Origin: Lutibacter sp.
Lineage (GTDB): Bacteria > Bacteroidota > Bacteroidia > Flavobacteriales > Flavobacteriaceae
Assembly: GCA_018054895.1 (NCBI GenBank)
Contig: JAGPIQ010000015.1
Span: 1-32,258, forward strand
Length of the DNA stretch: 32,258 nucleotides
Reading direction: 5' to 3'
Each line of letters opens with the position of its first letter. Positions within the stretch are counted from its first letter, which is position 1. The notes beneath the pieces were generated by a model. The model was not told where the DNA came from, made no database searches, and saw only the letters and a list, made by a program, of their open reading frames with translations. Position numbers and translations under genes: made by a program. Below are positions 25,146 through 32,258 of the stretch, one piece after another.

Positions 25146-25173
25146 TGGTGTTTGGTGTTTGGTGTTTGGCTTT
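25146..25173. repeat. 7-bp tandem repeat, units TGGTGTT and TGGCTTT
   Basis: Three exact copies of TGGTGTT are followed in phase by TGGCTTT, nine bases upstream of the dnaG start. TGGCTTT is the unit of the tract at 3471-3505. Confidence 0.85.
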
Positions 25174-25175
25174 TT

Positions 25176-25220
25176 AAAAGTTAAACCTAACAGTTTTGAA
25201 AACTATTAGGTTTAACTTTT
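25176..25220 (-). terminator. Terminator of clpX
   Basis: Fifteen-base perfect arms (AAAAGTTAAACCTAA and its complement) enclose a C/A mismatch and a further 6-bp AGTTTT/AAAACT stem. The hairpin starts 17 bp after the clpX stop. It is nearly symmetrical and could act in both directions. Confidence 0.8.
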
Positions 25221-25236
25221 ACCTTTTCGCTAAATT

Positions 25237-26475
25237 TTACGAAACCGCCTTTAATTTCTTTATGGTCGATTTATTTATTTTATGCTCAGCATATTGTCTG
25301 CTTACTACTAATTCTTTTTCATCAGCACCTGGCATTTCAAACATAGCATCTGTTAGAATAGCTTCACAAAGAGAACGCAATCCACGCGCTCCTAATTTAT
25401 ATTCAACCGCTTTCTCTACAATATACATTAAGGCATCTTCTTCAATAGAAAATTCAATTTCATCCATTTCAAACAATTTTTTATATTGTTTGATAATGGA
25501 GTTTTTAGGCTCCGTTAAAATAGCTCTTAGCGTTTCAGCATCTAACGGATCCATATGTGTAAGTACTGGTAAACGACCAATAATTTCAGGAATTAATCCA
25601 AATTCTTTTAAATCCTTTGGAATAATATATTTCAATAAATTAGTTTCATCTACCTTATCTACTTTTATAGAAGCACTATATCCAACTGCTTGACGGTTTA
25701 ATCGCTTTCCAATAACTCTATCAATTCCTGAAAAAGCACCACCAGCAATAAATAGGATGTTTTTTGTATTGACTTCAATAAACTTTTGATCTGGATGTTT
25801 TCTTCCACCTTTTGGCGGAACATTAACTACAGAACCTTCTAATAATTTTAGTAAAGCTTGTTGTACACCTTCACCAGAAACATCTCGTGTAATAGAAGGA
25901 TTATCACCTTTACGTGCAATTTTATCTATTTCATCAATAAATACAATTCCTTTTTCAGCTTTGGCTACATCATAATCTGCAGCTTGAAGTAAACGTGTTA
26001 AAATAGTTTCAACATCTTCACCAACATACCCAGCTTCCGTTAAAACCGTAGCATCTACAATACAAAAAGCTACATTTAGCATTTTTGCAATAGTTCGCGC
26101 AATTAATGTTTTTCCAGTTCCTGTTTCACCAACAATAATGATATTACTTTTTTCAATATCAATATCCTCTTCTTTAGAGGCTGGTTGTAACAACCGTTTA
26201 TAATGATTGTAAACCGCAACTGCCATTACTCTTTTAGCATCGGTTTGCCCAATCATATACTGGTCAATAAACTCCTTTATTTCTTTTGGCTTTTTTAAAA
26301 TTACATCAGAAGATAAGGATGAACTCTTATTTCCTGCAATTTCTTCCATTACAATTCCGTGTGCTTGTTCAATACATTTATCGCAAATATGCGCGTCTAA
26401 ACCTGCAATAAGCAAATCTGTTTCTGGCTTTTTTCTACCACAAAATGAACATTCTAAAACCTCCTCTTTTGCCAT
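25237..26475 (-). CDS. clpX: ATP-dependent Clp protease ATP-binding subunit ClpX
   Basis: Encodes 412 residues, the family length. ClpX is the cytoplasmic AAA+ unfoldase that feeds tagged or damaged proteins to ClpP. The N-terminal zinc-binding domain has all four cysteines (9, 12, 31 and 34 in CSFCGRKK and CDKC). The AAA+ core has Walker A GETGTGKT, Walker [11 protein letters not shown], and [19 protein letters not shown]. The pore loop reads GYVGEDVE and the C-terminal sensor 2 region reads [10 protein letters not shown]. It lies 48 bp after clpP on the same strand, so the two form an operon that ends at the hairpin at 25176-25220. Confidence 0.97.
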   Translation of the reverse strand: MAKEEVLECSFCGRKKPETDLLIAGLDAHICDKCIEQAHGIVMEEIAGNKSSSLSSDVILKKPKEIKEFIDQYMIGQTDAKRVMAVAVYNHYKRLLQPASKEEDIDIEKSNIIIVGETGTGKTLIARTIAKMLNVAFCIVDATVLTEAGYVGEDVETILTRLLQAADYDVAKAEKGIVFIDEIDKIARKGDNPSITRDVSGEGVQQALLKLLEGSVVNVPPKGGRKHPDQKFIEVNTKNILFIAGGAFSGIDRVIGKRLNRQAVGYSASIKVDKVDETNLLKYIIPKDLKEFGLIPEIIGRLPVLTHMDPLDAETLRAILTEPKNSIIKQYKKLFEMDEIEFSIEEDALMYIVEKAVEYKLGARGLRSLCEAILTDAMFEMPGADEKELVVSRQYAEHKINKSTIKKLKAVS

Positions 26476-26523
26476 TTACTTTTTTGTTATTTTTTTTAGT
26501 GAATTAGTATCTACTAATTCCAA

Positions 26524-27183
26524 TTATTTTCTTGCTAATATTTCATCAATCATTCCATATTCTTTCGCTTCAGCAGCTTTCATCCAATAATCTCTATCAG
26601 AATCTGAAGTCACTTTTTCCATAGACTGACCAGAATGGTTTGAAATAATTTCATACAACTCTGTTTTCAATTTCATAATTTCACGCGCTGTAATTTCAAT
26701 ATCACTCGCTTGACCTTGCGCACCACCTAAAGGTTGATGAATCATAATACGAGAATGTGGTAATGCTGAACGCTTTCCTTTTTCACCTGCACACATTAAA
26801 ACTGCACCCATAGATGCTGCCATACCTGTACAAATTGTAGCAACTTCTGGCTTAATAAACTGCATCGTATCATAAATACCCAAACCAGCATATACGCCAC
26901 CTCCAGGTGAATTGATATAAATTGAAATATCTTTTGAATTATCTACACTTTCTAAAAATAATAATTGCGCTTGAATGATGTTTGCCACATAATCATCAAT
27001 TGCAGTGCCCAAAAATATAATTCTATCCATCATTAAACGTGAAAACACATCCATTTGGGCAACATTTAGTTGACGCTCTTCAATAATATATGGAGTAACG
27101 CTGCTCACCAATTTATCATAATGCATGCTATTAATTCCGTGGTGTTTAGTCGCAAATTTTTTAAATTCTTTTCCGTAATCCAT
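26524..27183 (-). CDS. clpP: ATP-dependent Clp protease proteolytic subunit
   Basis: Encodes 219 residues. It is a serine peptidase that forms the barrel-shaped chamber of ClpXP in the cytoplasm. The triad is complete: Ser124 in GMAASMGAV, His149 in RIMIHQPLGG and Asp198 in SDRDYWM, spaced as in E. coli ClpP. SPGGGVYAGLGIYD provides the oxyanion strand. The N-terminal 45 residues are probably a propeptide, as usual for this family. In many bacteria the trigger factor gene tig precedes clpP; here the upstream region instead carries no plus- or minus-strand protein gene until the M1 peptidase. A TATCTTTA box at 27210-27217 is a possible -7 element. Confidence 0.97.
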   Translation of the reverse strand: MDYGKEFKKFATKHHGINSMHYDKLVSSVTPYIIEERQLNVAQMDVFSRLMMDRIIFLGTAIDDYVANIIQAQLLFLESVDNSKDISIYINSPGGGVYAGLGIYDTMQFIKPEVATICTGMAASMGAVLMCAGEKGKRSALPHSRIMIHQPLGGAQGQASDIEITAREIMKLKTELYEIISNHSGQSMEKVTSDSDRDYWMKAAEAKEYGMIDEILARK

Positions 27184-27275
27184 TTTTCAGGGTTTTAATA
27201 ATTAGTCGGTAAAGATAAGAAGTATTTATTTATTTTATACTTTATTTATAATTCGAATAAAATATATCCTTCTTT

Positions 27276-27291
27276 TGTGACTCATGTCACA
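27276..27291. promoter_or_regulatory. Perfect Crp-type palindrome
   Basis: TGTGACTCATGTCACA is an exact TGTGA-N6-TCACA, the classical Crp/Fnr-family operator. It is centred at 27283.5, about 40 bp before the start predicted from the TAAATTTA box at 27312-27319 on the plus strand, the spacing of an activator site. It is about 100 bp from the clpP ATG on the other side. Confidence 0.65.
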
Positions 27292-27322
27292 TTACACCTA
27301 TATGATTTTACTAAATTTACTA

Positions 27323-27456
27323 TCATCAGATGTGTAAATAAAAACACAGAAATTTATGGATATTACTACAATAGTATCTGTGCACAATAAAAAAATAATT
27401 TATCCGATTTTAAATTGAATAAGCTCGATAAGCATTGATGTTATCGAGCTTTTTTT
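27323..27456 (+). ncRNA. Candidate small RNA or tiny mRNA between clpP and the M1 peptidase
   Basis: The unit is defined by a Crp-type site (27276-27291), a near-consensus -7 box TAAATTTA (27312-27319) and a strong plus-oriented terminator (27421-27456), with no recognised gene between. The predicted transcript is about 130 nt. It contains a 20-codon frame from ATG 27356 to TGA 27418, directly before the terminator stem, with no clear ribosome binding site. Both ends are inferred, and I know of no matching RNA family. Confidence 0.4.
27421..27456 (+). terminator. Plus-strand terminator without an annotated gene upstream
   Basis: AAGCTCGATAA pairs perfectly with TTATCGAGCTT across a 9-nt loop and is followed by T residues on the plus strand. 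All annotated genes for more than 4 kb upstream lie on the minus strand, except the SPOR gene at 22766, so it must serve an unannotated plus-strand transcript. Confidence 0.85.
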
Positions 27457-27479
27457 GAGCTATATTTCATAGAATTCAA

Positions 27480-27487
27480 TATATTTG
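27480..27487 (+). promoter_or_regulatory. -7 element of the M1 peptidase gene
   Basis: TATATTTG matches TAnnTTTG, with TTG at 27455-27457 at a spacing of 22. The predicted start is near 27494, 16 bp before the ATG. Confidence 0.55.
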
Positions 27488-27509
27488 ACTCTAATTTGAA
27501 TCCTTTTTA

Positions 27510-29105
27510 ATGAAAACCTTTACAAACTCCCTACTTCTATTTTTAATAGTTCAAACAGCTGTTTTTTCACAAAACTTTAGAGAAACACTTCAAACAATTG
27601 ATGTGCAACACTATAAGCTAACTTTAGAAGTGTTAGATTCCACTAGTAGCATAAATGCCACTATGGATATTTCATTTAGATTGAAAAAAAATGTTCATAC
27701 CGTTCAATTTGATTTTGTTCAAAAAGATTCATTAGGAGTTGGAATGGCTGTTGATTCAATTTCGGAAAATAATAAAATAATAACTTATTTACACGAAAAT
27801 AATCAACTAAAAATAAGTGCCGATTCATTAAAAATAGACAGCCTTTACACGTTCTCCATTAATTATCATGGAATTCCAACTGATGGATTGATTATTAGTA
27901 ACAATAAATTTGGAGATAAAACTATTTTTGGAGACAATTGGCCAAACAGAGCGCATCATTGGTTTCCGTGCATCGATCATCCCTCAGATAAAGCAACCGT
28001 TGAATATATTGTAACCGCCCCAAATACTTATCAAGTAATTGCCAATGGTATTAAAGTGGAAGAAACTAACTTATCAGATTCTAAAAAATTATACCATTAT
28101 AAAACGTTCATACCGCTGCCAACAAAGGTAATGGTTATTGGCGTTGCCAAATTTGCGGTACAACAATCAGCCACTTTTAATCAAATTCCTGTTACAACTT
28201 GGGTGTATCCTCAAACAAAGCAAGAAGGATTTTTCGATTTTGAAAATGCGACAAGCATACTTCAATTTTTTACGGATAAAATTGGACCTTATCCTTTTGA
28301 AAAATTAGCCAATGTACAATCTAAAACCCGTTATGGAGGCATGGAAAATGCCAGTGCCATTTTTTATAATGAAAATTATGTTACTGGAAAACGAACTTTT
28401 GATGCTACTATCGCTCATGAAATAGCACACCAATGGTTTGGAAATTCGGTTTCAGAAATCGATTGGCCGCATATTTGGTTAAGTGAAGGTTTTGCTACTT
28501 ATTTTGAAAATTTGTATATGTTACATTCCAAAGGTAATGTAGAATTTCAGAAGCGAATAAAAGCTGATAAAAATAAAATTATTGCTTTTTCAAAAAATCA
28601 GTTGACTCCTGTAGTCGATTTTAAAACGACCAATTTAATGGCGTTATTAAATCCAAATTCGTATGAAAAAGGCGGTTTTATTTTATATATGTTACATCAA
28701 AAAGTAGGTGAAGAAAATTTTTGGAATGGTATAAAACTATATTATGATACTTTTAAATATAAAAACGCCTTCACCAACGATTTTAAAAATACCATGAGTG
28801 CGGTTTCTGGGATGAATTTAGATCAATTTTTTAAACAATGGTTAGAACAAGCTGGTCATCCTATATTAAAAACAAGTTGGATTTATTATCAAAATAAATT
28901 AGGAATAATTATAGACCAAACGCAAGAAACTATTTTTAAATTTCCATTGGATGTTGAGTTAATTTATGAAGATGGTACTTCCGAAATTAAGACCATTGAA
29001 GTATTGAATAAATATGAACCACACGAAATACCGACTACTAATAACGTGGTAAAAGTAAACTTCGACCCAAATAATCGTTTATTAGTTGAGTTTGTAATAG
29101 AATAA
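27510..29105 (+). CDS. Secreted M1-family zinc aminopeptidase
   Basis: Encodes 531 residues. Residues 1-20 (MKTFTNSLLLFLIVQTAVFS) are a signal peptide, so it works outside the cytoplasm. The N-terminal beta-saddle domain (to about residue 235) is followed by the thermolysin-like catalytic domain. GGMENAS supplies the exopeptidase motif. HEIAHQWFGN has zinc ligands His303 and His307 with catalytic Glu304, and Glu326 in WLSEGFATYFE is the third ligand, at exactly the HExxH-x18-E spacing. The protein stops after a short third domain, making it one of the compact M1 enzymes without the large helical C-terminal domain. It has its own promoter and follows the terminator at 27421-27456, so it is a separate unit from the small transcript. 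Confidence 0.93.
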   Translation: MKTFTNSLLLFLIVQTAVFSQNFRETLQTIDVQHYKLTLEVLDSTSSINATMDISFRLKKNVHTVQFDFVQKDSLGVGMAVDSISENNKIITYLHENNQLKISADSLKIDSLYTFSINYHGIPTDGLIISNNKFGDKTIFGDNWPNRAHHWFPCIDHPSDKATVEYIVTAPNTYQVIANGIKVEETNLSDSKKLYHYKTFIPLPTKVMVIGVAKFAVQQSATFNQIPVTTWVYPQTKQEGFFDFENATSILQFFTDKIGPYPFEKLANVQSKTRYGGMENASAIFYNENYVTGKRTFDATIAHEIAHQWFGNSVSEIDWPHIWLSEGFATYFENLYMLHSKGNVEFQKRIKADKNKIIAFSKNQLTPVVDFKTTNLMALLNPNSYEKGGFILYMLHQKVGEENFWNGIKLYYDTFKYKNAFTNDFKNTMSAVSGMNLDQFFKQWLEQAGHPILKTSWIYYQNKLGIIIDQTQETIFKFPLDVELIYEDGTSEIKTIEVLNKYEPHEIPTTNNVVKVNFDPNNRLLVEFVIE

Positions 29106-29218
29106 ATTGTGCCTATTATGGTTAAAAATGGTATTCATAAAAAGTGTTTCAATTTAATTAAAATTTAAGAAAACAATCGAATTAGAGATAACTTTCGAAT
29201 TTTGTGTGTTTTAAGACT

Positions 29219-29226
29219 TATATTTG
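29219..29226 (+). promoter_or_regulatory. -7 element of the DEAD-box helicase gene
   Basis: TATATTTG is an exact TAnnTTTG, 17 bp before the ATG at 29243. It lies downstream of the alternative upstream start at 29204, which supports the shorter protein. Confidence 0.55.
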
Positions 29227-29242
29227 CACAAAATTAAAAACA

Positions 29243-30580
29243 ATGACTTTTTCAGAATTAAATTTAAATCGATTTTTATTAAATGCGTTAGACGAAATGG
29301 GGTTTACAAACCCTACGCCTATTCAGGAAAAATCATTTTCAGTTATAATGAGTAGCAAAGATGTTATCGGAATCGCGCAAACCGGTACTGGAAAAACGTA
29401 CGCATATTTATTACCAATTTTACGACAATTAACCTACTCCAACCAAAAAAACCCACGTGTTTTAATTGTGGTTCCTACCAGAGAATTGGTGGTTCAGGTG
29501 GTTCAAGAAATTAAAAACTTAACACCTTATATTAACATTCGGTATGCCGGAATTTATGGTGGAACGAACATAAACAACGATAAAAAAATTGTTTATGAAG
29601 GGTTGGATATTTTGGTTGCTACACCAGGAAGATTACTTGATTTGGCACTTGACCATATTTTAAAATTGAAAGACATTCAGAAATTAGTGATTGATGAAGT
29701 TGATGAAATGTTGAATTTAGGTTTTAAACCGCAGCTAACAACTTTATTGGATTTATTACCAAAAAAACGTCAGAATATTTTATTTTCTGCTACTACAACG
29801 CCAGAAGTTGATACGTTGTTAAGTGAATTTTTTAAATCTCCTGTTAAAATTACAGCAGGAGCTAGTGGAAGTCCTTTAGATACTATTGAACAACAAGCAT
29901 TTCCTGTTCCTAATTTATATACTAAAATCAACTTTTTAGTACATTTATTAAAAGACACAGAAACCTTTCATAAGGTCTTAGTGTTTGTGAAAAATAAAAA
30001 GCACGCCAATTTATTGCATGATGAGTTACAACTAATTATGCCAAAAAAATCGCAGGTAATTCATTCTAACAAAACACAAAATTACCGATTGCGTTCTGTA
30101 AAAAACTTTGAAAACAATGTGTTTCCTGTGTTAATTGCTACGGATATTGTTGCACGTGGAATTGATTTAAGCAATGTTTCGCATGTTATTAACATGAATA
30201 TTCCTAAAAAACCAGAAAATTATATTCATAGAATTGGTAGAACTGGTCGTGCTGAACAAAAAGGGACTTCTATTTCATTTTTCACAGAAAATGAAGCTGA
30301 ATATTTAGGTGAAATTGAAGTGTTGATGAATCGTGAAATAGACGTGTATGATTTACCTGAAGCTATTGAAGTATCTGAACAGTTAATTGATGAAGAAATG
30401 CCTCGTGATGAATCGTCTTTTGAAATTTTAAACGATACACGTGAAACTTCAAAGGAATTAAAATCTGGTTTCCACGAAAAGAAAGACAAAAACAAAAAGG
30501 TAAATTTAGGAGGTTCTTACAGACGAGAAATTGCCAAAAAATACAAAAAACCTAAAACAAGAGGTCCAAAAAGGAAGTAG
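29243..30580 (+). CDS. DEAD-box RNA helicase
   Basis: Encodes 445 residues from the ATG at 29243. It is an ATP-dependent RNA helicase of the DEAD family, likely used in ribosome assembly or mRNA turnover. Motifs in order are the Q motif in FTNPTPIQEKS, motif I AQTGTGKT, Ia PTRELV, GG, Ib TPGRLLDL, motif II as DEVD (VIDEVDEM) instead of DEAD, motif III SAT, motif V ATDIVARGIDL and motif VI HRIGRTGRAEQ. The C-terminal tail of about 70 residues is highly charged, ending KKYKKPKTRGPKRK, and probably contacts RNA. It is not clear which named subgroup (RhlE-, CsdA- or SrmB-like) it belongs to. It lies 137 bp after the M1 gene and has its own -7 box. Confidence 0.93.
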   Translation: MTFSELNLNRFLLNALDEMGFTNPTPIQEKSFSVIMSSKDVIGIAQTGTGKTYAYLLPILRQLTYSNQKNPRVLIVVPTRELVVQVVQEIKNLTPYINIRYAGIYGGTNINNDKKIVYEGLDILVATPGRLLDLALDHILKLKDIQKLVIDEVDEMLNLGFKPQLTTLLDLLPKKRQNILFSATTTPEVDTLLSEFFKSPVKITAGASGSPLDTIEQQAFPVPNLYTKINFLVHLLKDTETFHKVLVFVKNKKHANLLHDELQLIMPKKSQVIHSNKTQNYRLRSVKNFENNVFPVLIATDIVARGIDLSNVSHVINMNIPKKPENYIHRIGRTGRAEQKGTSISFFTENEAEYLGEIEVLMNREIDVYDLPEAIEVSEQLIDEEMPRDESSFEILNDTRETSKELKSGFHEKKDKNKKVNLGGSYRREIAKKYKKPKTRGPKRK

Positions 30581-30797
30581 TAAATCCGTTTTCAAACACT
30601 AGATTTCTATTTTTTTATTACTTATTTTTATAGTTTTAAAATAAAAAGGGTTAATTTTAACCTTCGAATTATATTAACAGGATACTACTTACAACTTGTT
30701 ACAACAACTAAACAATTTAAGCTTTTTATTTTTATAAAGTAGCGTGTTTAACCCATTGCAATTAGGTACTATTATTGTTAAATTAAGAATTAAAAAA

Positions 30798-31592
30798 ATG
30801 GAAACTTTGAGCTTGGTGTATTATTCGCCAACAGGAACAACAGCAAAAATAGTTAAAGAGATAGGAATACACACAGGATTAAAACTTATTTCTGAACACA
30901 ATATTGCCGAAAATAATATTGATTTACAAACTGAAAGAGATAATAATTGTCTCACTATAATTGGACTACCTGTATATGGCGGTCGATTGCCTTTAACAAC
31001 TATTGAAGCCCTAAAAAAATTAAAGTCTAATCAATCGCCAATTGTAATTGTGGTTGTATATGGTAATAGAGATTATGATGATGCGCTTTTAGAACTTAAA
31101 GAAATTACACATAATTGTGGCTTTAAAATAATTGCTGGCGCTGCATTTATTGGTGAACATTCCTACTCGTCCGATGAAAAACCTGTAGCTAAAAACAGAC
31201 CCGACAGACAAGATTTAGAAAAATGTAAGGATTTTGCTAAAAAAATAATGTCAAAATTAAAAAACAAAAAGGGTTTAAATAAACTTTCGGAATTAGCTGT
31301 TTCGGGCAATTTTCCTTACAAAGAACGCAATAAATTACCTGCAACTTTATATCCTGAAACAAATAATGCTATATGCGACCTATGTGGAATTTGTGTTGAT
31401 GTATGCCCAACAGACGCAATAATAATTGAAGAAACAGTTATTACAAATGGAGATTTATGCACTTGGTGCTGCGCTTGTGTTAAATACTGCCCGCATGAAG
31501 CACGTATATTTTCTAATGCAACAATAAACGCCATTCAAAATAGGTTGGTACTAAATTGTTCCGAAAGAAAAGAACCTGAATTTTTTGTATAA
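30798..31592 (+). CDS. EFR1-type flavodoxin/ferredoxin protein
   Basis: Encodes 264 residues from the ATG at 30798; the frame is open from 30744, but METLSLVYYSPTGTTAKIV is the natural start of the flavodoxin fold. Residues 1-150 are flavodoxin-like with the phosphate-binding loop SPTGTT and GLPVYGGRLP. Residues 190-235 are a two-cluster ferredoxin with the Cys pattern CDLCGICVDVCP (193, 196, 199, 203) and CTWCCACVKYCP (221, 224, 227, 231), giving two [4Fe-4S] sites. The protein probably shuttles electrons in the cytoplasm; the partner is unknown. A GGTTAA-TT-TTAACC palindrome at 30649-30662 lies upstream. It converges with the DUF1847 gene 37 bp away and no terminator is visible between them. 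Confidence 0.88.
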   Translation: METLSLVYYSPTGTTAKIVKEIGIHTGLKLISEHNIAENNIDLQTERDNNCLTIIGLPVYGGRLPLTTIEALKKLKSNQSPIVIVVVYGNRDYDDALLELKEITHNCGFKIIAGAAFIGEHSYSSDEKPVAKNRPDRQDLEKCKDFAKKIMSKLKNKKGLNKLSELAVSGNFPYKERNKLPATLYPETNNAICDLCGICVDVCPTDAIIIEETVITNGDLCTWCCACVKYCPHEARIFSNATINAIQNRLVLNCSERKEPEFFV

Positions 31593-31629
31593 TTACAAGG
31601 CTTTACTATTCACATCATTTTTGATGGAA

Positions 31630-32106
31630 CTACAATCTATCTATTTGCGAATAAATTTCAGCCATTGCTTGCTCTGGGTTGTTATTATTTGTAAAATCTT
31701 TATCAAACAAGTTTGTTACCAACCCATCCGAAACTTTACTAAATATCATATCGTGACCAACGCATAATCCCATTGAAATATTTAATTGCGTTCCTTTTTT
31801 ATTCAAAAAATCTGCTTGCCCTGCCGGATTACATAATACACGACCACTTGTACCGCCAACAAGACTTCCTTTAGTCATTTTACCATGCTTGCAACCAACC
31901 GTATACACTTCAAAATATTTTGAAAAATACGTTTTCAATATTTCAGCTTCTCTTGAAAAAGTAATACAATGTGCAATTCCTATCCGCTCAAAATGAATAC
32001 CCTGCGCAAAATTCTTTATATCTTCAATACGGTTTGAACTCATACTTGTATGATCAAGATTGGCTTCCATTATTTTACGATATTCTGCTGTGTATAAATT
32101 TTTCAT
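31630..32106 (-). CDS. DUF1847 putative metal-binding protein
   Basis: Encodes 158 residues. Recognised from the DUF1847 pattern: YRKIMEANLDHTSMSSNRIEDIKNFAQ, then RIGIAHCITFSREAEIL, a VGCKHGK segment, VLCNPAGQADFLNKKGTQLNI and GLCVGHDMIFSKVS. Four cysteines lie in these conserved segments and probably bind a metal or cluster. Longer family members carry an extra cysteine-rich N-terminal segment that is absent here. The function of the family is unknown; members often occur in anaerobic or redox contexts, which would suit the neighbouring EFR1 gene, but that link is an inference. ATG at 32106. A possible minus-strand -7 box (TATTTTTG, 32214-32221) lies about 110 bp upstream. Confidence 0.85.
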   Translation of the reverse strand: MKNLYTAEYRKIMEANLDHTSMSSNRIEDIKNFAQGIHFERIGIAHCITFSREAEILKTYFSKYFEVYTVGCKHGKMTKGSLVGGTSGRVLCNPAGQADFLNKKGTQLNISMGLCVGHDMIFSKVSDGLVTNLFDKDFTNNNNPEQAMAEIYSQIDRL

Positions 32107-32258
32107 TGTAGTTGTATTCTTTTATAGTGAAGAAATAAATTTGTTAAATTAAGAGTATTCTTATTGAAGAATAAATCAACTTTCCACTTTATTAAAAAAA
32201 GTCAATTAGAACACAAAAATAACATTAGTTTAGCACATACCTGTTGACAAAAGTTACA

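Noticed and set aside
25196..25693. Plus-strand frame of 165 codons opposite clpX
   Set aside because: It is Ser/Ile-rich antisense translation of clpX and begins in the clpX terminator hairpin.
30649..30662. GGTTAA-TT-TTAACC as terminator of the DEAD-box gene
   Set aside because: The loop is too small, no T-tract follows, and it lies about 70 bp after the stop. It is only noted as a palindrome upstream of the EFR1 gene.

Overview
The window is chromosomal DNA from a member of the Bacteroidota, most likely family Flavobacteriaceae. Four things point there: a very AT-rich composition; promoters of the TTG/TAnnTTTG type (best example upstream of leuC, 7338-7367); A-rich starts without strong Shine-Dalgarno sites; and a complete six-gene alternative complex III (ACIII) locus followed by an aa3-type oxidase. 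The genus cannot be fixed from the sequence. I found no rRNA, tRNA, CRISPR array, insertion sequence, phage gene or plasmid function. Most of the window is core metabolism and housekeeping.

Layout. 1-2230 is a small accessory stretch: the 3' part of a DUF1275 membrane protein, a secreted protein of unknown function, a decayed glutaminase pseudogene, and a tiny secreted Lys/Cys-rich protein closed by a strong hairpin. 2247-7268 is the leucine operon on the minus strand, leuC-leuD-leuA-leuB, with a promoter at 7338-7367. Its spacers are filled with 7-bp-period repeats plus one internal hairpin. 8055-9059 is a lone KDG-kinase-like sugar kinase with its own terminator. 9167-10339 is a serine beta-lactamase-fold hydrolase. 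10800-22591 is the respiratory block on the minus strand: actA-actB-actC-actD-actE-actF, a terminator, then coxB-coxA and a second terminator. Together these would move electrons from menaquinol through ACIII and cytochrome c hemes to O2. 22766-23137 is a SPOR-domain protein whose stop codon overlaps that of dnaG. 23134-27183 is dnaG, clpX and clpP on the minus strand. 27510-32106 carries an M1 aminopeptidase, a DEAD-box helicase, an EFR1-type flavodoxin/ferredoxin protein and a DUF1847 protein.

Most worth a second look: (1) between clpP and the M1 peptidase, a perfect Crp-type palindrome, a -7-like box and a strong plus-strand terminator delimit a transcript of about 130 nt with no annotated gene, so a candidate regulated small RNA or 20-codon mRNA; (2) ActC ends in a helix-hairpin-helix domain of the kind seen at the end of some NuoE proteins; (3) DnaG has lost all four ligands of its zinc ribbon; (4) ActA carries a tandemly duplicated cytochrome c domain, seven CxxCH motifs in all, with a Crp/Fnr-like palindrome in its leader; (5) six spacers carry heptanucleotide-period repeats with different units; (6) the glutaminase gene is a fossil in which the 5' end is joined in frame to the last codons of the 3' end.
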